The notes under the pieces are model-generated. The model saw only the letters and a program-made list of their open reading frames with translations, was not told the origin of the DNA and ran no database searches. Shown here piece by piece: positions 18,312 through 26,894 of a DNA stretch of 64,000 bases (its first letter is position 1; each line of letters opens with the position of its first letter). The DNA comes from Pseudolabrys sp. Root1462 (lineage in GTDB: Bacteria > Pseudomonadota > Alphaproteobacteria > Rhizobiales > Xanthobacteraceae), in assembly GCF_001426945.1 (NCBI RefSeq), contig NZ_LMFS01000001.1, positions 3,098,386-3,162,385 on the forward strand, in the 5' to 3' direction. Both the position numbers and the translations under genes were made by a program.

Positions 18312-19220
18312 TCACCGGCCGCGGGAGCGCAATATATCGCGCGCCGTGTCGATGAAGGCGCGAAGCTTGGGCGCCATGGCGGCGCGGGCCGGGTAGTACA
18401 GGAACAGCCCGGGCATCTCGAGTGCCGTTCGCGGCAGCACCTGGGTGAGCCGGCCGGCGGCAATGTCGGCCCGCACCAGCGGCTCGAAGATATACGCAAG
18501 CCCCACGCCGGCGAGCGCCAGTTCACGCGCATAGACCGTCGTGCTGACAATGGCGGAGCCGCTCACATCGATCGCGACGACGCGCTTACCATCATTGAGG
18601 TCCCACCTGTAGAGGTTGCCCGCCGTCGCCATCCGGTAGCCGATACAGTTGTGACGAGCGAGATCGGCAATCGCCGTTGGTCGTCCCTGCGCCGTCAGAT
18701 AATCGGGCGAGGCGACGATAATGGTCTTGAAGGGCGGCGTCAGGCGCACCGTGACCATGTCCAGTGCGATCATTTCGCCGAGGCGGACGCCGGCGTCGAA
18801 CGAGCCGGCCACAATGTCGGTCAGCGCATCGTCGACAAACAACTCGACGGTCACGTCAGGAAAGCGCTTTGCCATCGCCCGCACAACCGGCGTGATCGCG
18901 ATCGGCACCGACATGCTCGGCACGTTCAGACGCAACAGGCCGCTCACCCTTCCCTTGGCCGCCTTCACGCGTTCAATGCGCTCGTCGATCTCCCTGAGCG
19001 CCGGCTCAGCCGCTTCGATAAGAGCCTGCCCCGCTTCGGTCACCGCCACACTGCGGGTCGTGCGCGTGAACAATGGCGTGCCGAGGCGATCCTCCACCAG
19101 CCGCACGGCGTGACTGACCGCCGATGGACTCATGTTCAGTTCCGCCGCGGCCGCGGCGAAACCGCCGCGCCGGGCAACGGCGATGATCACCGGCAGATGG
19201 GCGAGAAGATCGCGGTCCAT
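18312..19220 (-). CDS. LysR-family transcriptional regulator
   Basis: The 302-residue protein has an N-terminal winged helix-turn-helix (about 1-62; FAAAAAELNMSPSAVSHAVR) and a C-terminal LysR substrate-binding domain (about 90-295). It is divergent from the aldo/keto reductase gene, with 112 bp between start codons, the classic arrangement in which the LysR protein controls its neighbour and itself. Two TATCGAAT direct repeats in that gap are candidate binding sites. The inducer is unknown. Confidence 0.93.
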   Translation of the reverse strand: MDRDLLAHLPVIIAVARRGGFAAAAAELNMSPSAVSHAVRLVEDRLGTPLFTRTTRSVAVTEAGQALIEAAEPALREIDERIERVKAAKGRVSGLLRLNVPSMSVPIAITPVVRAMAKRFPDVTVELFVDDALTDIVAGSFDAGVRLGEMIALDMVTVRLTPPFKTIIVASPDYLTAQGRPTAIADLARHNCIGYRMATAGNLYRWDLNDGKRVVAIDVSGSAIVSTTVYARELALAGVGLAYIFEPLVRADIAAGRLTQVLPRTALEMPGLFLYYPARAAMAPKLRAFIDTARDILRSRGR

Positions 19221-19230
19221 TCATGCATCA

Positions 19231-19269
19231 TATCGAATAGTGCATTCTCATTAAACCGTATTATCGAAT
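19231..19269. promoter_or_regulatory. Direct repeats TATCGAAT, candidate LysR sites
   Basis: TATCGAAT occurs at 19231-19238 and again at 19262-19269, exactly 31 bp apart (about three DNA turns), in the gap between the divergent LysR and aldo/keto reductase genes. The same-face spacing and location suggest regulator binding; this is inference. Confidence 0.5.
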
Positions 19270-19332
19270 GGCCGGATCGGGCCGATGTTCTCCGCCGCAG
19301 CCCTCCCCGGCCGCGACATACGGAGACGATCG

Positions 19333-20469
19333 ATGACCTCACCCCTGGACAGCTACTACACCCTCGGCCGCACCGGCCTGCGCGTCAGCCGGTTGGCGCT
19401 GGGCACCATGACCTTCGGTACCGAATGGGGCTGGGGCTCCGACAAGGAGACGGCGCGGCAATTGTTCAACGCCTATGCCGACGCGGGCGGCAATTTCTTC
19501 GACACCGCCGACCTCTACACCAACGGCACCAGCGAAACCTGGCTCGGCGAATTCGTCGCCGAACGCGGCCTGCGCGACAAGGCGGTGATCGCCACCAAGT
19601 TCACCTACAACGGCGAGCCGGGCAATCCGAATGCCGGCGGCAACGGCCGCAAGAACATCCTGCGCGCCGTCGAGGGATCGTTGAAGCGGCTCGGCACCGA
19701 CTACATCGACCTCTATATCCTGCACACCTGGGACCGCGTGACGCCGGCCGAAGAAGTGATGCGCACGCTCGACGATCTCGTCCGCGCCGGCAAGATTCGT
19801 CACGCCGGCCTGTCGGACGTGCCGGCGTGGTACGCCTCTCGTGCCCAGACGCTGGCCGACTGGCGCGGCTACGAACCGATTTCCGCCCTGCAGCTCGAAT
19901 ATTCGCTGGTCGAGCGCAACATCGAACGCGAGTTCACCGATCTCGGCACACAGCATGGCATGGGCATCATGGTGTGGAGCCCGCTCGGCAGCGGTCTCCT
20001 GTCCGGCAAGTACCGGCCGAGCCAGGATGGCGGCACCGGCGACGGCCGTCTCGAAGCGGTGAAAGGCTCTGCCGTCTCTGCCTTCGACAAGTTCAAGCAG
20101 CGCAACTGGGACATCGTGAACGAGCTCGACGCGGTCGCCAAGGCGATGGGCCGAAGCATGGCGCAGGTCGCGCTCAACTGGGTGGCCAACCGGCCGGGCG
20201 TTGCCAGCGTCATTCTGGGCGCAACCAAGCTGTCGCAGTTGAACGACAACATGGCCGCGCTGTCGTTCGAGATTCCCGGCGAACTGAAAGCGCGCCTTGA
20301 CGCCGTCAGCGCGCCGGCCGTCGAGTTTCCGTACAGCTACTTCCGCGACAACCAGCAGGTACGCATCGCCGGCGGCGTGGCGGTCGGCGGCAAGCCGGCC
20401 ACTTACGTGCCTGCGATCGAGATTCCGGCCGTTGACGTGCTGCCGGCGCCGGTGGCGCAGAGCCGGTAG
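19333..20469 (+). CDS. Aldo/keto reductase
   Basis: An NADPH-dependent oxidoreductase of the aldo/keto reductase fold. The 378-residue protein shows the N-terminal pattern LGRTGLRVSRLALGTMTFG, the catalytic Asp and Tyr in FFDTADLYTNG, the Lys in ATKF and His in LHTWD, and is longer than most family members by a ~35-residue C-terminal extension rich in Val and Pro. ATG at 19333 is preceded by GGAG; the 16-codon extension to 19285 is not needed. It is the probable target of the divergent LysR regulator. Confidence 0.93.
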   Translation: MTSPLDSYYTLGRTGLRVSRLALGTMTFGTEWGWGSDKETARQLFNAYADAGGNFFDTADLYTNGTSETWLGEFVAERGLRDKAVIATKFTYNGEPGNPNAGGNGRKNILRAVEGSLKRLGTDYIDLYILHTWDRVTPAEEVMRTLDDLVRAGKIRHAGLSDVPAWYASRAQTLADWRGYEPISALQLEYSLVERNIEREFTDLGTQHGMGIMVWSPLGSGLLSGKYRPSQDGGTGDGRLEAVKGSAVSAFDKFKQRNWDIVNELDAVAKAMGRSMAQVALNWVANRPGVASVILGATKLSQLNDNMAALSFEIPGELKARLDAVSAPAVEFPYSYFRDNQQVRIAGGVAVGGKPATYVPAIEIPAVDVLPAPVAQSR

Positions 20470-20484
20470 ATCGGACGCAAAAGC

Positions 20485-20518
20485 AAAGGCCGCGGACAAA
20501 ACGTCCGCGGCCTTTTTT
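20485..20518 (+). terminator. Rho-independent terminator
   Basis: GGCCGCGGAC (20488-20497) pairs with GTCCGCGGCC (20503-20512), flanked by AAA on the left and six T on the right. It ends the aldo/keto reductase transcript and, being near symmetrical, may also serve serA from the opposite side. Confidence 0.88.
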
Positions 20519-20538
20519 CGTGCAAAGCGATTGCCGGC

Positions 20539-22122
20539 CTAGAAATGCAGCGGCTTGGCCGATTGCACCTGCGGCAGCGCGCGCACTTTGGCGAGCACGT
20601 CTTCCGGCAGTTCGCCGTCGATCTCGATCAGCGCCACCGCGTTGCCGCCGGCGGTTTCGCGGCCGACGTGGAAGGTGGCGATGTTGATGTTCGCCTCGCC
20701 CAACGTGCCGGAGAACTTGCCGATGAAGCCCGGCTTGTCGAGATTGGTGATGTAGACCATGGACGGCGCGAATTCCGCGTCCATGCGGATGCCCTTGATG
20801 TTGACGATACGCGGGCGACCGTCGGCGAACACGGTGCCGGACACGTGCCGCGACTGGCGCTCGGTCAGCACGGTGATGGTGATCAGGCTGTCATAGTCGC
20901 CCGCCACCTGCCGCGTCGTCTCCTCAACGATCATGCCGCGCTCCTTGGCGATGACCGGCGCGGACACGACGTTGACGTCGCCGAGCATCGGCCGCAGCAG
21001 CCCGGCGAGCGCCGCCGAGGTGAGCGCGCGGGTGTTCATCTGCGCCACCGCGCCCTCATAGGCGATCTGCACCTTCGAGATGCCGGTCTCGGTCAACTGG
21101 CCGGCGAAGGAGCCGAGCTTTTCGGCGAGTTCGACGAATGGCTTGAGCTTCGGCGCCTCTTCGGCGCTGATCGACGGGAAGTTGATGGCGTTGGTGATGG
21201 CGCCGGTCATCAGGTAGTCCGCCATCTGCTCGGCGACCTGCAGCGCCACGTTCTCCTGCGCTTCCGTGGTCGAGGCGCCCAGATGCGGCGTGCAGATGAC
21301 ATTGGGATGGCCGAACAGCACGTTTTCGGTCGCCGGCTCGGTGACGAAGACGTCGAAGGCGGCGCCGGCGACGTGGCCGGAATCGAGCGCGGCGCGCAGC
21401 GCGTTTTCATCGACCAGGCCGCCGCGGGCGCAGTTGATGATGCGCACGCCCTTCTTGGTCTTGTTCAGCGCGGTGGCGTCGAGAATGTTGCGCGTCTTGT
21501 CGGTGAGCGGCGTGTGCAGCGTGATGAAGTCGGCGCGCTTGAGCAGATCCTCGAGCTCGACCTTCTCGACGCCGATATCGACGGCACGCTCCGGCGACAG
21601 GAACGGATCGAAGGCGATCACTTTCATCTTCAGGCCGAGAGCACGGTCGGCGACGATCGAGCCGATATTGCCGCAGCCGATGACGCCGAGCGTCTTGGCC
21701 GTGATCTCGACGCCCATGAACTTGTTCTTTTCCCACTTGCCGGCCTGCGTCGAGCGATCGGCTTCCGGGATCTGGCGGGCGAGCGCCAGCATCAGCGAGA
21801 TGGCGTGTTCGGCGGTGGTGATCGAATTGCCGAAGGGCGTGTTCATCACGATGATGCCCTTGGCGGTCGCCGCCGGGATATCGACGTTGTCGACGCCGAT
21901 GCCGGCGCGGCCGATGACGCGCAGGTTCTTGGCGTTTTCCAGGATCTTCGGCGTCACCTTGGTGGCCGAGCGGATGGCGAGGCCGTCATAGTTGCCGATG
22001 ATTTCGGCGAGCTTGTCCTTGTCCTTGCCGAGCGCCGGCTGGAAATCGACTTCGACGCCGCGATCCTTGAAGATCTGGATGGCGGCGGGAGACAGAGCGT
22101 CGGAGATGAGAACTTTGGGCAT
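20539..22122 (-). CDS. serA: D-3-phosphoglycerate dehydrogenase
   Basis: SerA oxidises 3-phosphoglycerate with NAD+, the first step of serine synthesis. The 527-residue protein is the long form: a bipartite catalytic and Rossmann core (NAD loop GCGNIG at 149-154; catalytic Arg in NCARGGLVDE; His in CTPHLGAST), an allosteric substrate-binding domain (about 315-450) and a C-terminal ACT domain (about 455-527) that usually senses serine. It lies downstream of serC on the same strand, with a palindromic repeat between them. Confidence 0.97.
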   Translation of the reverse strand: MPKVLISDALSPAAIQIFKDRGVEVDFQPALGKDKDKLAEIIGNYDGLAIRSATKVTPKILENAKNLRVIGRAGIGVDNVDIPAATAKGIIVMNTPFGNSITTAEHAISLMLALARQIPEADRSTQAGKWEKNKFMGVEITAKTLGVIGCGNIGSIVADRALGLKMKVIAFDPFLSPERAVDIGVEKVELEDLLKRADFITLHTPLTDKTRNILDATALNKTKKGVRIINCARGGLVDENALRAALDSGHVAGAAFDVFVTEPATENVLFGHPNVICTPHLGASTTEAQENVALQVAEQMADYLMTGAITNAINFPSISAEEAPKLKPFVELAEKLGSFAGQLTETGISKVQIAYEGAVAQMNTRALTSAALAGLLRPMLGDVNVVSAPVIAKERGMIVEETTRQVAGDYDSLITITVLTERQSRHVSGTVFADGRPRIVNIKGIRMDAEFAPSMVYITNLDKPGFIGKFSGTLGEANINIATFHVGRETAGGNAVALIEIDGELPEDVLAKVRALPQVQSAKPLHF

Positions 22123-22142
22123 GGTCCATGTCCTGTGATGGC

Positions 22143-22253
22143 GTCATTCCGGGCCGCGGGCAAAGCGAGCGAACCCGGAATCCAGATGCAATTTGAAGAT
22201 TTCGATCGGGGGCGGATTCCGGGTTCGCGCCGTTCGGCGCGCCCCGGAATGAC
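22143..22253. repeat. Palindromic repeat, family A, between serC and serA
   Basis: A ~111-bp element begins GTCATTCCGGG and ends CCCCGGAATGAC, with two internal arms meeting at CCCGGAATCC and GGATTCCGGG, so the whole can fold as a long double hairpin. Related copies occur at 40941-40997, 41548-41652 and 43191-43251. It fills most of the serC-serA gap and could form an mRNA hairpin that tunes serA relative to serC. Confidence 0.85.
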
Positions 22254-22260
22254 CGTGTCG

Positions 22261-23433
22261 TTACGCTGCCTTCGGCAGCGCGGCCTTGGCCTGTTCGAAG
22301 GCCCAGTCGAGCCACGGCGTCAAAGCTTCGACGTCCTTGGTCTCGATGGTGGCGCCGCACCAGATGCGGAGGCCCGGCGGCGCATCGCGATAGAAGGCGA
22401 TGTCGTTGGCGACGCCTTCCTTCTCGAGCATCGAGGCGAGGCTCTTGGCGAACGCCGCCTGCTCGTCGAGCGTGAGCTTGGTCACCGCCGGATCGGCGAC
22501 GACGAGGCACACCGAGGTGTTGGACCGCGTCTCGGGCTTCTTGGCGAGGTGGTCGATCCACGCGGTCCTGGCGACCCAGTCGGCCAGCGCTTTCGCATTG
22601 GCATCCGAACGCGCCTGCAGACCTTTCAGACCGCCGACCGACTTTGCCCAGTTCAACGCATCGAGATAATCCTCGACGCACAGCATCGACGGCGTGTTGA
22701 TGGTTTCGCCGACGAAGATGCCTTCGTTGAGCTTGCCGTTCTTCGTCATGCGGAAGATCTTCGGCAGCGGCCAGGCCGGCTTGTAGGTCTCGAGACGCTC
22801 GACGGCGCGCGGCGAGAGAATGAGCATGCCGTGCGCGCCCTCGCCGCCCAGCACCTTCTGCCAGGAGAAGGTGACGACATCGAGCTTGGTGAAATCGAGG
22901 TTCTGCGCGAACGCCGCCGAGGTGGCGTCGCAGATCGTCAGACCTTCACGATCGGCCTTGATCCAGTCGCCGTTCGGCACGCGCACGCCCGAGGTGGTGC
23001 CGTTCCAGGTGAAGACGACGTCGGTCTTGAAATCGACTTTCGACAGATCCGGCAATTCGCCGTAGGCCGCCTTGAGTTCAGTGACGTCCTTCAGCTTGAG
23101 CTGCTTGATGACATCGGTGACCCAGCCTTCGCCGAAGGATTCCCAGGCCAGCATGGTGACGGGACGTGCGCCGAGCATCGACCACAGCGCCATTTCGACG
23201 GCGCCCGTATCGGAGGCAGGCACGATGCCGATCTTGTAGTCGGCCGGAACATTGAGGATTTCGCGCGTCAGATCGATGGCCTGCTTGAGCTTGGCCTTGC
23301 CGATCTTGGCGCGATGGGAGCGGCCGAGAGCCGCATCTTTGAGGGCTTGGAGGGTCCAGCCGGGGCGCTTGGCGCAGGGGCCGGACGAAAAGTGCGGGTT
23401 GGCCGGCCGCACGCCGGGCTTAGTCGCGGTCAT
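22261..23433 (-). CDS. serC: Phosphoserine aminotransferase
   Basis: SerC transfers the amino group of glutamate to 3-phosphohydroxypyruvate, the second step of serine synthesis, and acts on the related vitamin B6 intermediate in many bacteria. The 390-residue protein belongs to the alphaproteobacterial SerC type; the PLP-binding lysine is K193 in [15 protein letters not shown], and the N-terminal NPHFSSGPC is conserved. It is upstream of serA in a likely operon. A small hairpin lies in its leader at 23457-23474. Confidence 0.96.
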   Translation of the reverse strand: MTATKPGVRPANPHFSSGPCAKRPGWTLQALKDAALGRSHRAKIGKAKLKQAIDLTREILNVPADYKIGIVPASDTGAVEMALWSMLGARPVTMLAWESFGEGWVTDVIKQLKLKDVTELKAAYGELPDLSKVDFKTDVVFTWNGTTSGVRVPNGDWIKADREGLTICDATSAAFAQNLDFTKLDVVTFSWQKVLGGEGAHGMLILSPRAVERLETYKPAWPLPKIFRMTKNGKLNEGIFVGETINTPSMLCVEDYLDALNWAKSVGGLKGLQARSDANAKALADWVARTAWIDHLAKKPETRSNTSVCLVVADPAVTKLTLDEQAAFAKSLASMLEKEGVANDIAFYRDAPPGLRIWCGATIETKDVEALTPWLDWAFEQAKAALPKAA

Positions 23434-23456
23434 ATGACTATCCTTCCAGATAGAAG

Positions 23457-23474
23457 CCTCTCGTTGGGGAGAGG
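23457..23474 (-). repeat. Small hairpin upstream of serC
   Basis: CCTCTC (23457-23462) pairs with GAGAGG (23469-23474) around a six-base loop, 24 bp before the serC start. It resembles a fragment of the CTCTCCCC..GGGGAGAG intergenic repeats common in this group and, if transcribed, would fold in the serC leader. Confidence 0.4.
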
Positions 23475-23549
23475 TGTCCCACTGGCGGAGATAGTCGATC
23501 AGCCCGCGCCGGTCAACCGCGCTGGCGCGAATGGCGAATATTTAATGCG

Positions 23550-24446
23550 TTAGAAACGCATACCGACGCCGACCCGGCCGTTATTGAGCGAATTGCGAAT
23601 GCCGTTGATCGCGCCGAACGTCAGGTATTCCCATTCGGCGCGCAGGAACACGTTGGGCGTCAGCGCCACGTCGAGGCCCACACCGCCGGCGAAGCCCGCC
23701 GAGAAGGCATTCTGCTTCGAGTCGGTATAGGTGTGATCGCTGCTGTAGGGACTGCCGCCACCGCCGCCGACGTCGGTGCCGCTCGCGCGGATGCGCGTGC
23801 TGACCGCGTAGTCGAAGCGTCCGACGGCAACGCCGGCGAAGGCATAAGGCATGAATTGGCCCATCGGATAGCCGGCCCGCGCGCGGAAGGTCGCGTAGTC
23901 CTTCAGCCGCACCGTGGCCTGCGAATCGATGGTGACGTTGTTGTTGTAACCGTCCGAGGTGTTGAACTGCCGGCCGATCGAATCGGCCTCGGACTGATCG
24001 AAGCCCGTGGTCTTGTTGTAGGTGATATCCGCGCCGAGGATGACGCCTTCCCACTGCGCGCTGTAACCGAGGAAGCCGCCATAGGTGCGGCCATTGGTGA
24101 CGCTCGACGGCAGTGTCGACCAGTTCTCGGGGTGATACTCGTTCAGCACGGTGGTGTTGCGGAAATCGTAGGCCACCTGCTCGCTGTTGCTGCTGCCGAA
24201 GTTGGTGATCATGTTTCCGACGCCGAACTGACCGCCGAAATTGATGCCATCCCAGCGTATGCCGCTGCCCGCCAGCGCCGGCGGTTCGAACGAGCCGCGC
24301 AGCGGCGACTCGCCGGGCCAGTCGGCCGCCCTGGCGGCGAACGGCGGCGCGGCGAATGTCGCAACCGCGGCGCCGAGCAGCAACGCCCGCAAGGCAACGC
24401 CCTGCCCGCGCCGGCGAAGTGCGTTATCGTAGTGTGGGTAAGTCAT
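23550..24446 (-). CDS. Outer-membrane beta-barrel protein (first of three tandem genes by position)
   Basis: The 298-residue protein has a signal peptide ending near AARAADWP (about residue 40), a Pro-rich segment typical of rhizobial Omp25/31-like proteins, then alternating beta-strands with aromatic and Gly-rich turns, and a C-terminal Phe (VGVGMRF) that fits the outer-membrane assembly signal. Its start lies 23 bp inside the end of the preceding barrel gene, so the two are translationally coupled. Role in the envelope is inferred; a specific substrate is not seen. Confidence 0.82.
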   Translation of the reverse strand: MTYPHYDNALRRRGQGVALRALLLGAAVATFAAPPFAARAADWPGESPLRGSFEPPALAGSGIRWDGINFGGQFGVGNMITNFGSSNSEQVAYDFRNTTVLNEYHPENWSTLPSSVTNGRTYGGFLGYSAQWEGVILGADITYNKTTGFDQSEADSIGRQFNTSDGYNNNVTIDSQATVRLKDYATFRARAGYPMGQFMPYAFAGVAVGRFDYAVSTRIRASGTDVGGGGGSPYSSDHTYTDSKQNAFSAGFAGGVGLDVALTPNVFLRAEWEYLTFGAINGIRNSLNNGRVGVGMRF

Positions 24447-25161
24447 CGAAATTCCAACGCAGGCCGACCCGAACTTCGTGGTTGGCGATGTTCTTGAGAG
24501 TCATCTGTCCGGCAGCGTCGCTGGCGGTCGAGACATCGCCGAGCGCGAGATAGCGATAGCCGACATCGACCTGCATGTTGGGCGCGATCCGGTAAGCAAC
24601 GCCCGCCATCGCCGCCCAGGCGAAATTCCACTGGCTGTGTGCGCCGTCGCCGCTGAACGGGGGCGCGACCGTGCTCTGATATTCGCTGACGCGCAGCCGC
24701 GTCGCACCGAGGCCGCCGCCGATGTACGGCGTCGCGCGATACCAGGTGCCGAGGTCCAGGTAACCGTTGAACAGCGCGGTGATGGCGGAAACCTTGGCGG
24801 TGGTGTCGTTCGGCGTGAGCGTCGTCGCCTCGTATTTCATCGGCGAGCCGAAATCGATGGTGCCGTCGGTGCGCAGCCAGCCGGTCTTGACGCCGAGGCC
24901 GACGCCGCCGGCAAAACTGCCGCCGAGTTTCTCGCTGCCCGGCGCCGCAAATCCCGGGGCCACATTCGAGCCGGAGACGTGCCCCCAGCGATAGCCGATG
25001 TCGCCGCGCAGGTACCAGCCGCTGAGCAGTGCCGGCGGCTCCAGCGGCCGCACATAGGCGGGCGGCGCGACAGGCCGGTTGCCCGGCATATCGGCCGCTT
25101 GCGCGCTGGCCAACCCGGCAAGGCTCGCCAATCCGATTGCCGACGTCCGAACCAGACCCAT
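24424..25161 (-). CDS. Outer-membrane beta-barrel protein
   Basis: The 245-residue protein has a signal peptide (ASLAGLASAQAADMP cleavage region near residue 24), then SGWYLRGDIGYRWG, a signature of alphaproteobacterial 25-31 kDa outer-membrane barrels, followed by repeating strands (LDLGTWYRATPYIGGG, QWNFAWAAMAGVAYRI) and a terminal strand HEVRVGLRWNF. ATG at 25161 was chosen because AAGGAG precedes it by seven bases; an upstream in-frame start is weaker. It overlaps the next barrel gene by 23 bp. Confidence 0.85.
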   Translation of the reverse strand: MGLVRTSAIGLASLAGLASAQAADMPGNRPVAPPAYVRPLEPPALLSGWYLRGDIGYRWGHVSGSNVAPGFAAPGSEKLGGSFAGGVGLGVKTGWLRTDGTIDFGSPMKYEATTLTPNDTTAKVSAITALFNGYLDLGTWYRATPYIGGGLGATRLRVSEYQSTVAPPFSGDGAHSQWNFAWAAMAGVAYRIAPNMQVDVGYRYLALGDVSTASDAAGQMTLKNIANHEVRVGLRWNFDDLPTLR

Positions 25162-25210
25162 CACCCCACTCCTTCGCGACACGACGCCGCGTCTCGATTC
25201 GGCGATTTTG

Positions 25211-25225
25211 TTAAACCGCCATCAA
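25211..25225. promoter_or_regulatory. Imperfect CtrA-like motif before the second barrel gene
   Basis: TTAA-ACCGCCA-TCAA at 25211-25225 differs by one base from the CtrA consensus TTAA-N7-TTAA and lies 50 bp before the start at 25161. Alone it is weak; the perfect motif before the paralogous neighbour makes it worth noting. Confidence 0.35.
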
Positions 25226-25277
25226 CCAAGAATTTTCACCAAGCGGCCGCGCCGTTAACGACGCGGCCGGTGTTTCA

Positions 25278-26216
25278 CTAGCCTTTGCTCTGTAGCGGCG
25301 GCTGCATGTAGACAGGCGGCGGCGCATAAACCGGCGGCGGTGCGTAGTATTGCGGTGCCGGTCGCGAGAACATGTCGAAGCCGTCGAGATTCCAGCGCAG
25401 ACCGAGCTTCACGTCGTGCGACGTGATGCGGTCGAACGTCGAGCCGGCCAGAACCTCCGACCCGTCATAGGCCACCAGGCTGCCAGTTTCGGCCTTGCCC
25501 AGATCGACATAGCGATAAGCCAGTTCAACGGTGAAGTTCTTCGACACCTTGTAGGCAAGACCGGCATACAAGGCCCATGCGAAATTCCACTTCGCATTGT
25601 CCGCCGCGAAGGACACGCCGTTGTTCGCAGGATTGCCGCCGCAACCGTGGCAGACGTCCTGGAAGCTCTGGATGTTGATGCGTGAGAAGCCGACGCCGCC
25701 ACCGACGAACGGCGTCACGTTGTTCCAGGTGCCGAGGTCGATATAGGCATTGGCCAGGAACAGCCATTCCGACTTGCTGCCCGTGTATTCATCGGTGGCT
25801 CTGCCGCCGTTGAAATTATAGATTTCGGAACCCTTGAAGTTGGCTCGGCTGCGATATTCACCGGTCACGTCGAAGCGCAGCCAGTCATTGAAATAATAGC
25901 CGACGCCAAGACCGAAGATCCCGGCCGAATCGAATCCGTAGCTCGAGGACGCCGGCGTGATGCCTGCGGAGTTGTTGAGCGTCTTCACCTGCTGATTGCT
26001 GATGCCGATATCACCGCGCAGGTACCAGCCCGAATATTCTTCGACCACGACCGGCGGCGGCGGCAGATAGCAGGGAACGGCGCCCGGCGGGGCGCGCCCG
26101 GCCGCGATCGTCGCTGCATCGTAGCAAGGCGGTGGTGAATAGTCGGCCGCGTGCGACACCGTCGCGATGAACGACGCAGCTGCGGCGACGATTCCGATTT
26201 TAAGACGCGCACTCAT
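25278..26216 (-). CDS. Outer-membrane beta-barrel protein with Pro/Tyr-rich tail
   Basis: The 312-residue protein has a signal peptide (about 1-24, ending SHAADYSPP), the SGWYLRGDIGISNQQV barrel signature, strands parallel to its neighbour (NAYIDLGTWNNVTPFVGGG, KWNFAWALYAGLAYKV), and DVKLGLRWNLDGF near the end. Unlike its neighbours it continues with a ~35-residue tail of APPPVYAPPPVYMQPP repeats, which would lie outside the barrel, perhaps in the periplasm near peptidoglycan. ATG at 26216 gives the best signal peptide; the TTG at 26234 is less likely. Confidence 0.84.
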   Translation of the reverse strand: MSARLKIGIVAAAASFIATVSHAADYSPPPCYDAATIAAGRAPPGAVPCYLPPPPVVVEEYSGWYLRGDIGISNQQVKTLNNSAGITPASSSYGFDSAGIFGLGVGYYFNDWLRFDVTGEYRSRANFKGSEIYNFNGGRATDEYTGSKSEWLFLANAYIDLGTWNNVTPFVGGGVGFSRINIQSFQDVCHGCGGNPANNGVSFAADNAKWNFAWALYAGLAYKVSKNFTVELAYRYVDLGKAETGSLVAYDGSEVLAGSTFDRITSHDVKLGLRWNLDGFDMFSRPAPQYYAPPPVYAPPPVYMQPPLQSKG

Positions 26217-26291
26217 TAGACCGTCATCCCTCAACTGTTTCGCCGCACACGTCGCGACGAAAGAAGACTGGAGGACGATGGCACCAAATCC

Positions 26292-26306
26292 TTAAGTGGC
26301 TCTTAA
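26292..26306. promoter_or_regulatory. Perfect CtrA box upstream of the tandem barrel genes
   Basis: TTAA-GTGGCTC-TTAA matches the full CtrA consensus TTAA-N7-TTAA and lies 76 bp before the start codon at 26216. More TTAAC half sites follow at 26316 and 26330. CtrA is the cell-cycle response regulator of alphaproteobacteria and often controls envelope genes; binding here is inferred. Confidence 0.6.
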
Positions 26307-26434
26307 CCCTGTTTTTTAACGACGATTTTTAACGATTGTTCCATACGTGCCGCGCGCCGCCTTGAGCGGCCGCAGCATCCTGGGCTTTAAGATTCTCTTT
26401 ACCGCTGTGGCGGAGCAATCCGTCGCAGGCTCGC

Positions 26435-26704
26435 TTATCGACGCTGTCCGCGCCGCGCCCAATCGTGACTGACGAGCTGCTCGGCGAGGTTGACCAGCGC
26501 CTCCCGCGCCGCCGGCGCTTCGATCGCAAAGAAAGCTTCCATCAAGCGGACGGCTTCCTGCATGCGCGGATCGTCTTTGGCGCCAGGCACGGCCTTCTCA
26601 AAGCCCTGCCTCTCATGGTCGCGAGCGTCGGCCTTGGGTTTCAGCTTGGTATCGAGCGGAACGACGTTGCCGTCGTTATGCAATGGAAAGTCTTTCATTG
26701 TCAT
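26435..26704 (-). CDS. Small conserved-looking protein of unknown function
   Basis: The 89-residue product begins MTMKDFPLHNDGNVVPLDTK and is hydrophilic, with a C-terminal amphipathic helix region (MQEAVRLMEAFFAIEA, then REALVNLAEQL). It has no signal peptide, membrane helix or known motif. I chose this strand because its composition is protein-like, whereas the overlapping + frame is not. The start at 26704 rather than 26848 removes a Trp/Arg-rich extension that overlaps the LysR promoter region. It is divergent from the LysR gene. Confidence 0.55.
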   Translation of the reverse strand: MTMKDFPLHNDGNVVPLDTKLKPKADARDHERQGFEKAVPGAKDDPRMQEAVRLMEAFFAIEAPAAREALVNLAEQLVSHDWARRGQRR

Positions 26705-26894
26705 TGGCGCCTGATAGTCCGGAATGCCTGTTTTGGGCCTCTGGTTTCCTGTCTCAGTCGCGGTCGTACGCCACACAAAAAGAGACCGGCGCCTTGAAAC
26801 TGGCCACAACCACGCATTGAAGATGGCGACTAGTCGCCCAATTGTCATTATCGCGGATATCGCGTTTTGTAAGGTTTTACCTCATAATCGGAGC

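Noticed and set aside
20545-23553. A 1002-codon open frame on the + strand
   Set aside because: Runs antisense through serA, the repeat and serC; no recognisable domain. A product of high GC codon bias.
26465-26797. A 110-codon open frame on the + strand
   Set aside because: Overlaps the more protein-like gene on the - strand and ends in a basic, Cys/Arg-rich tail.
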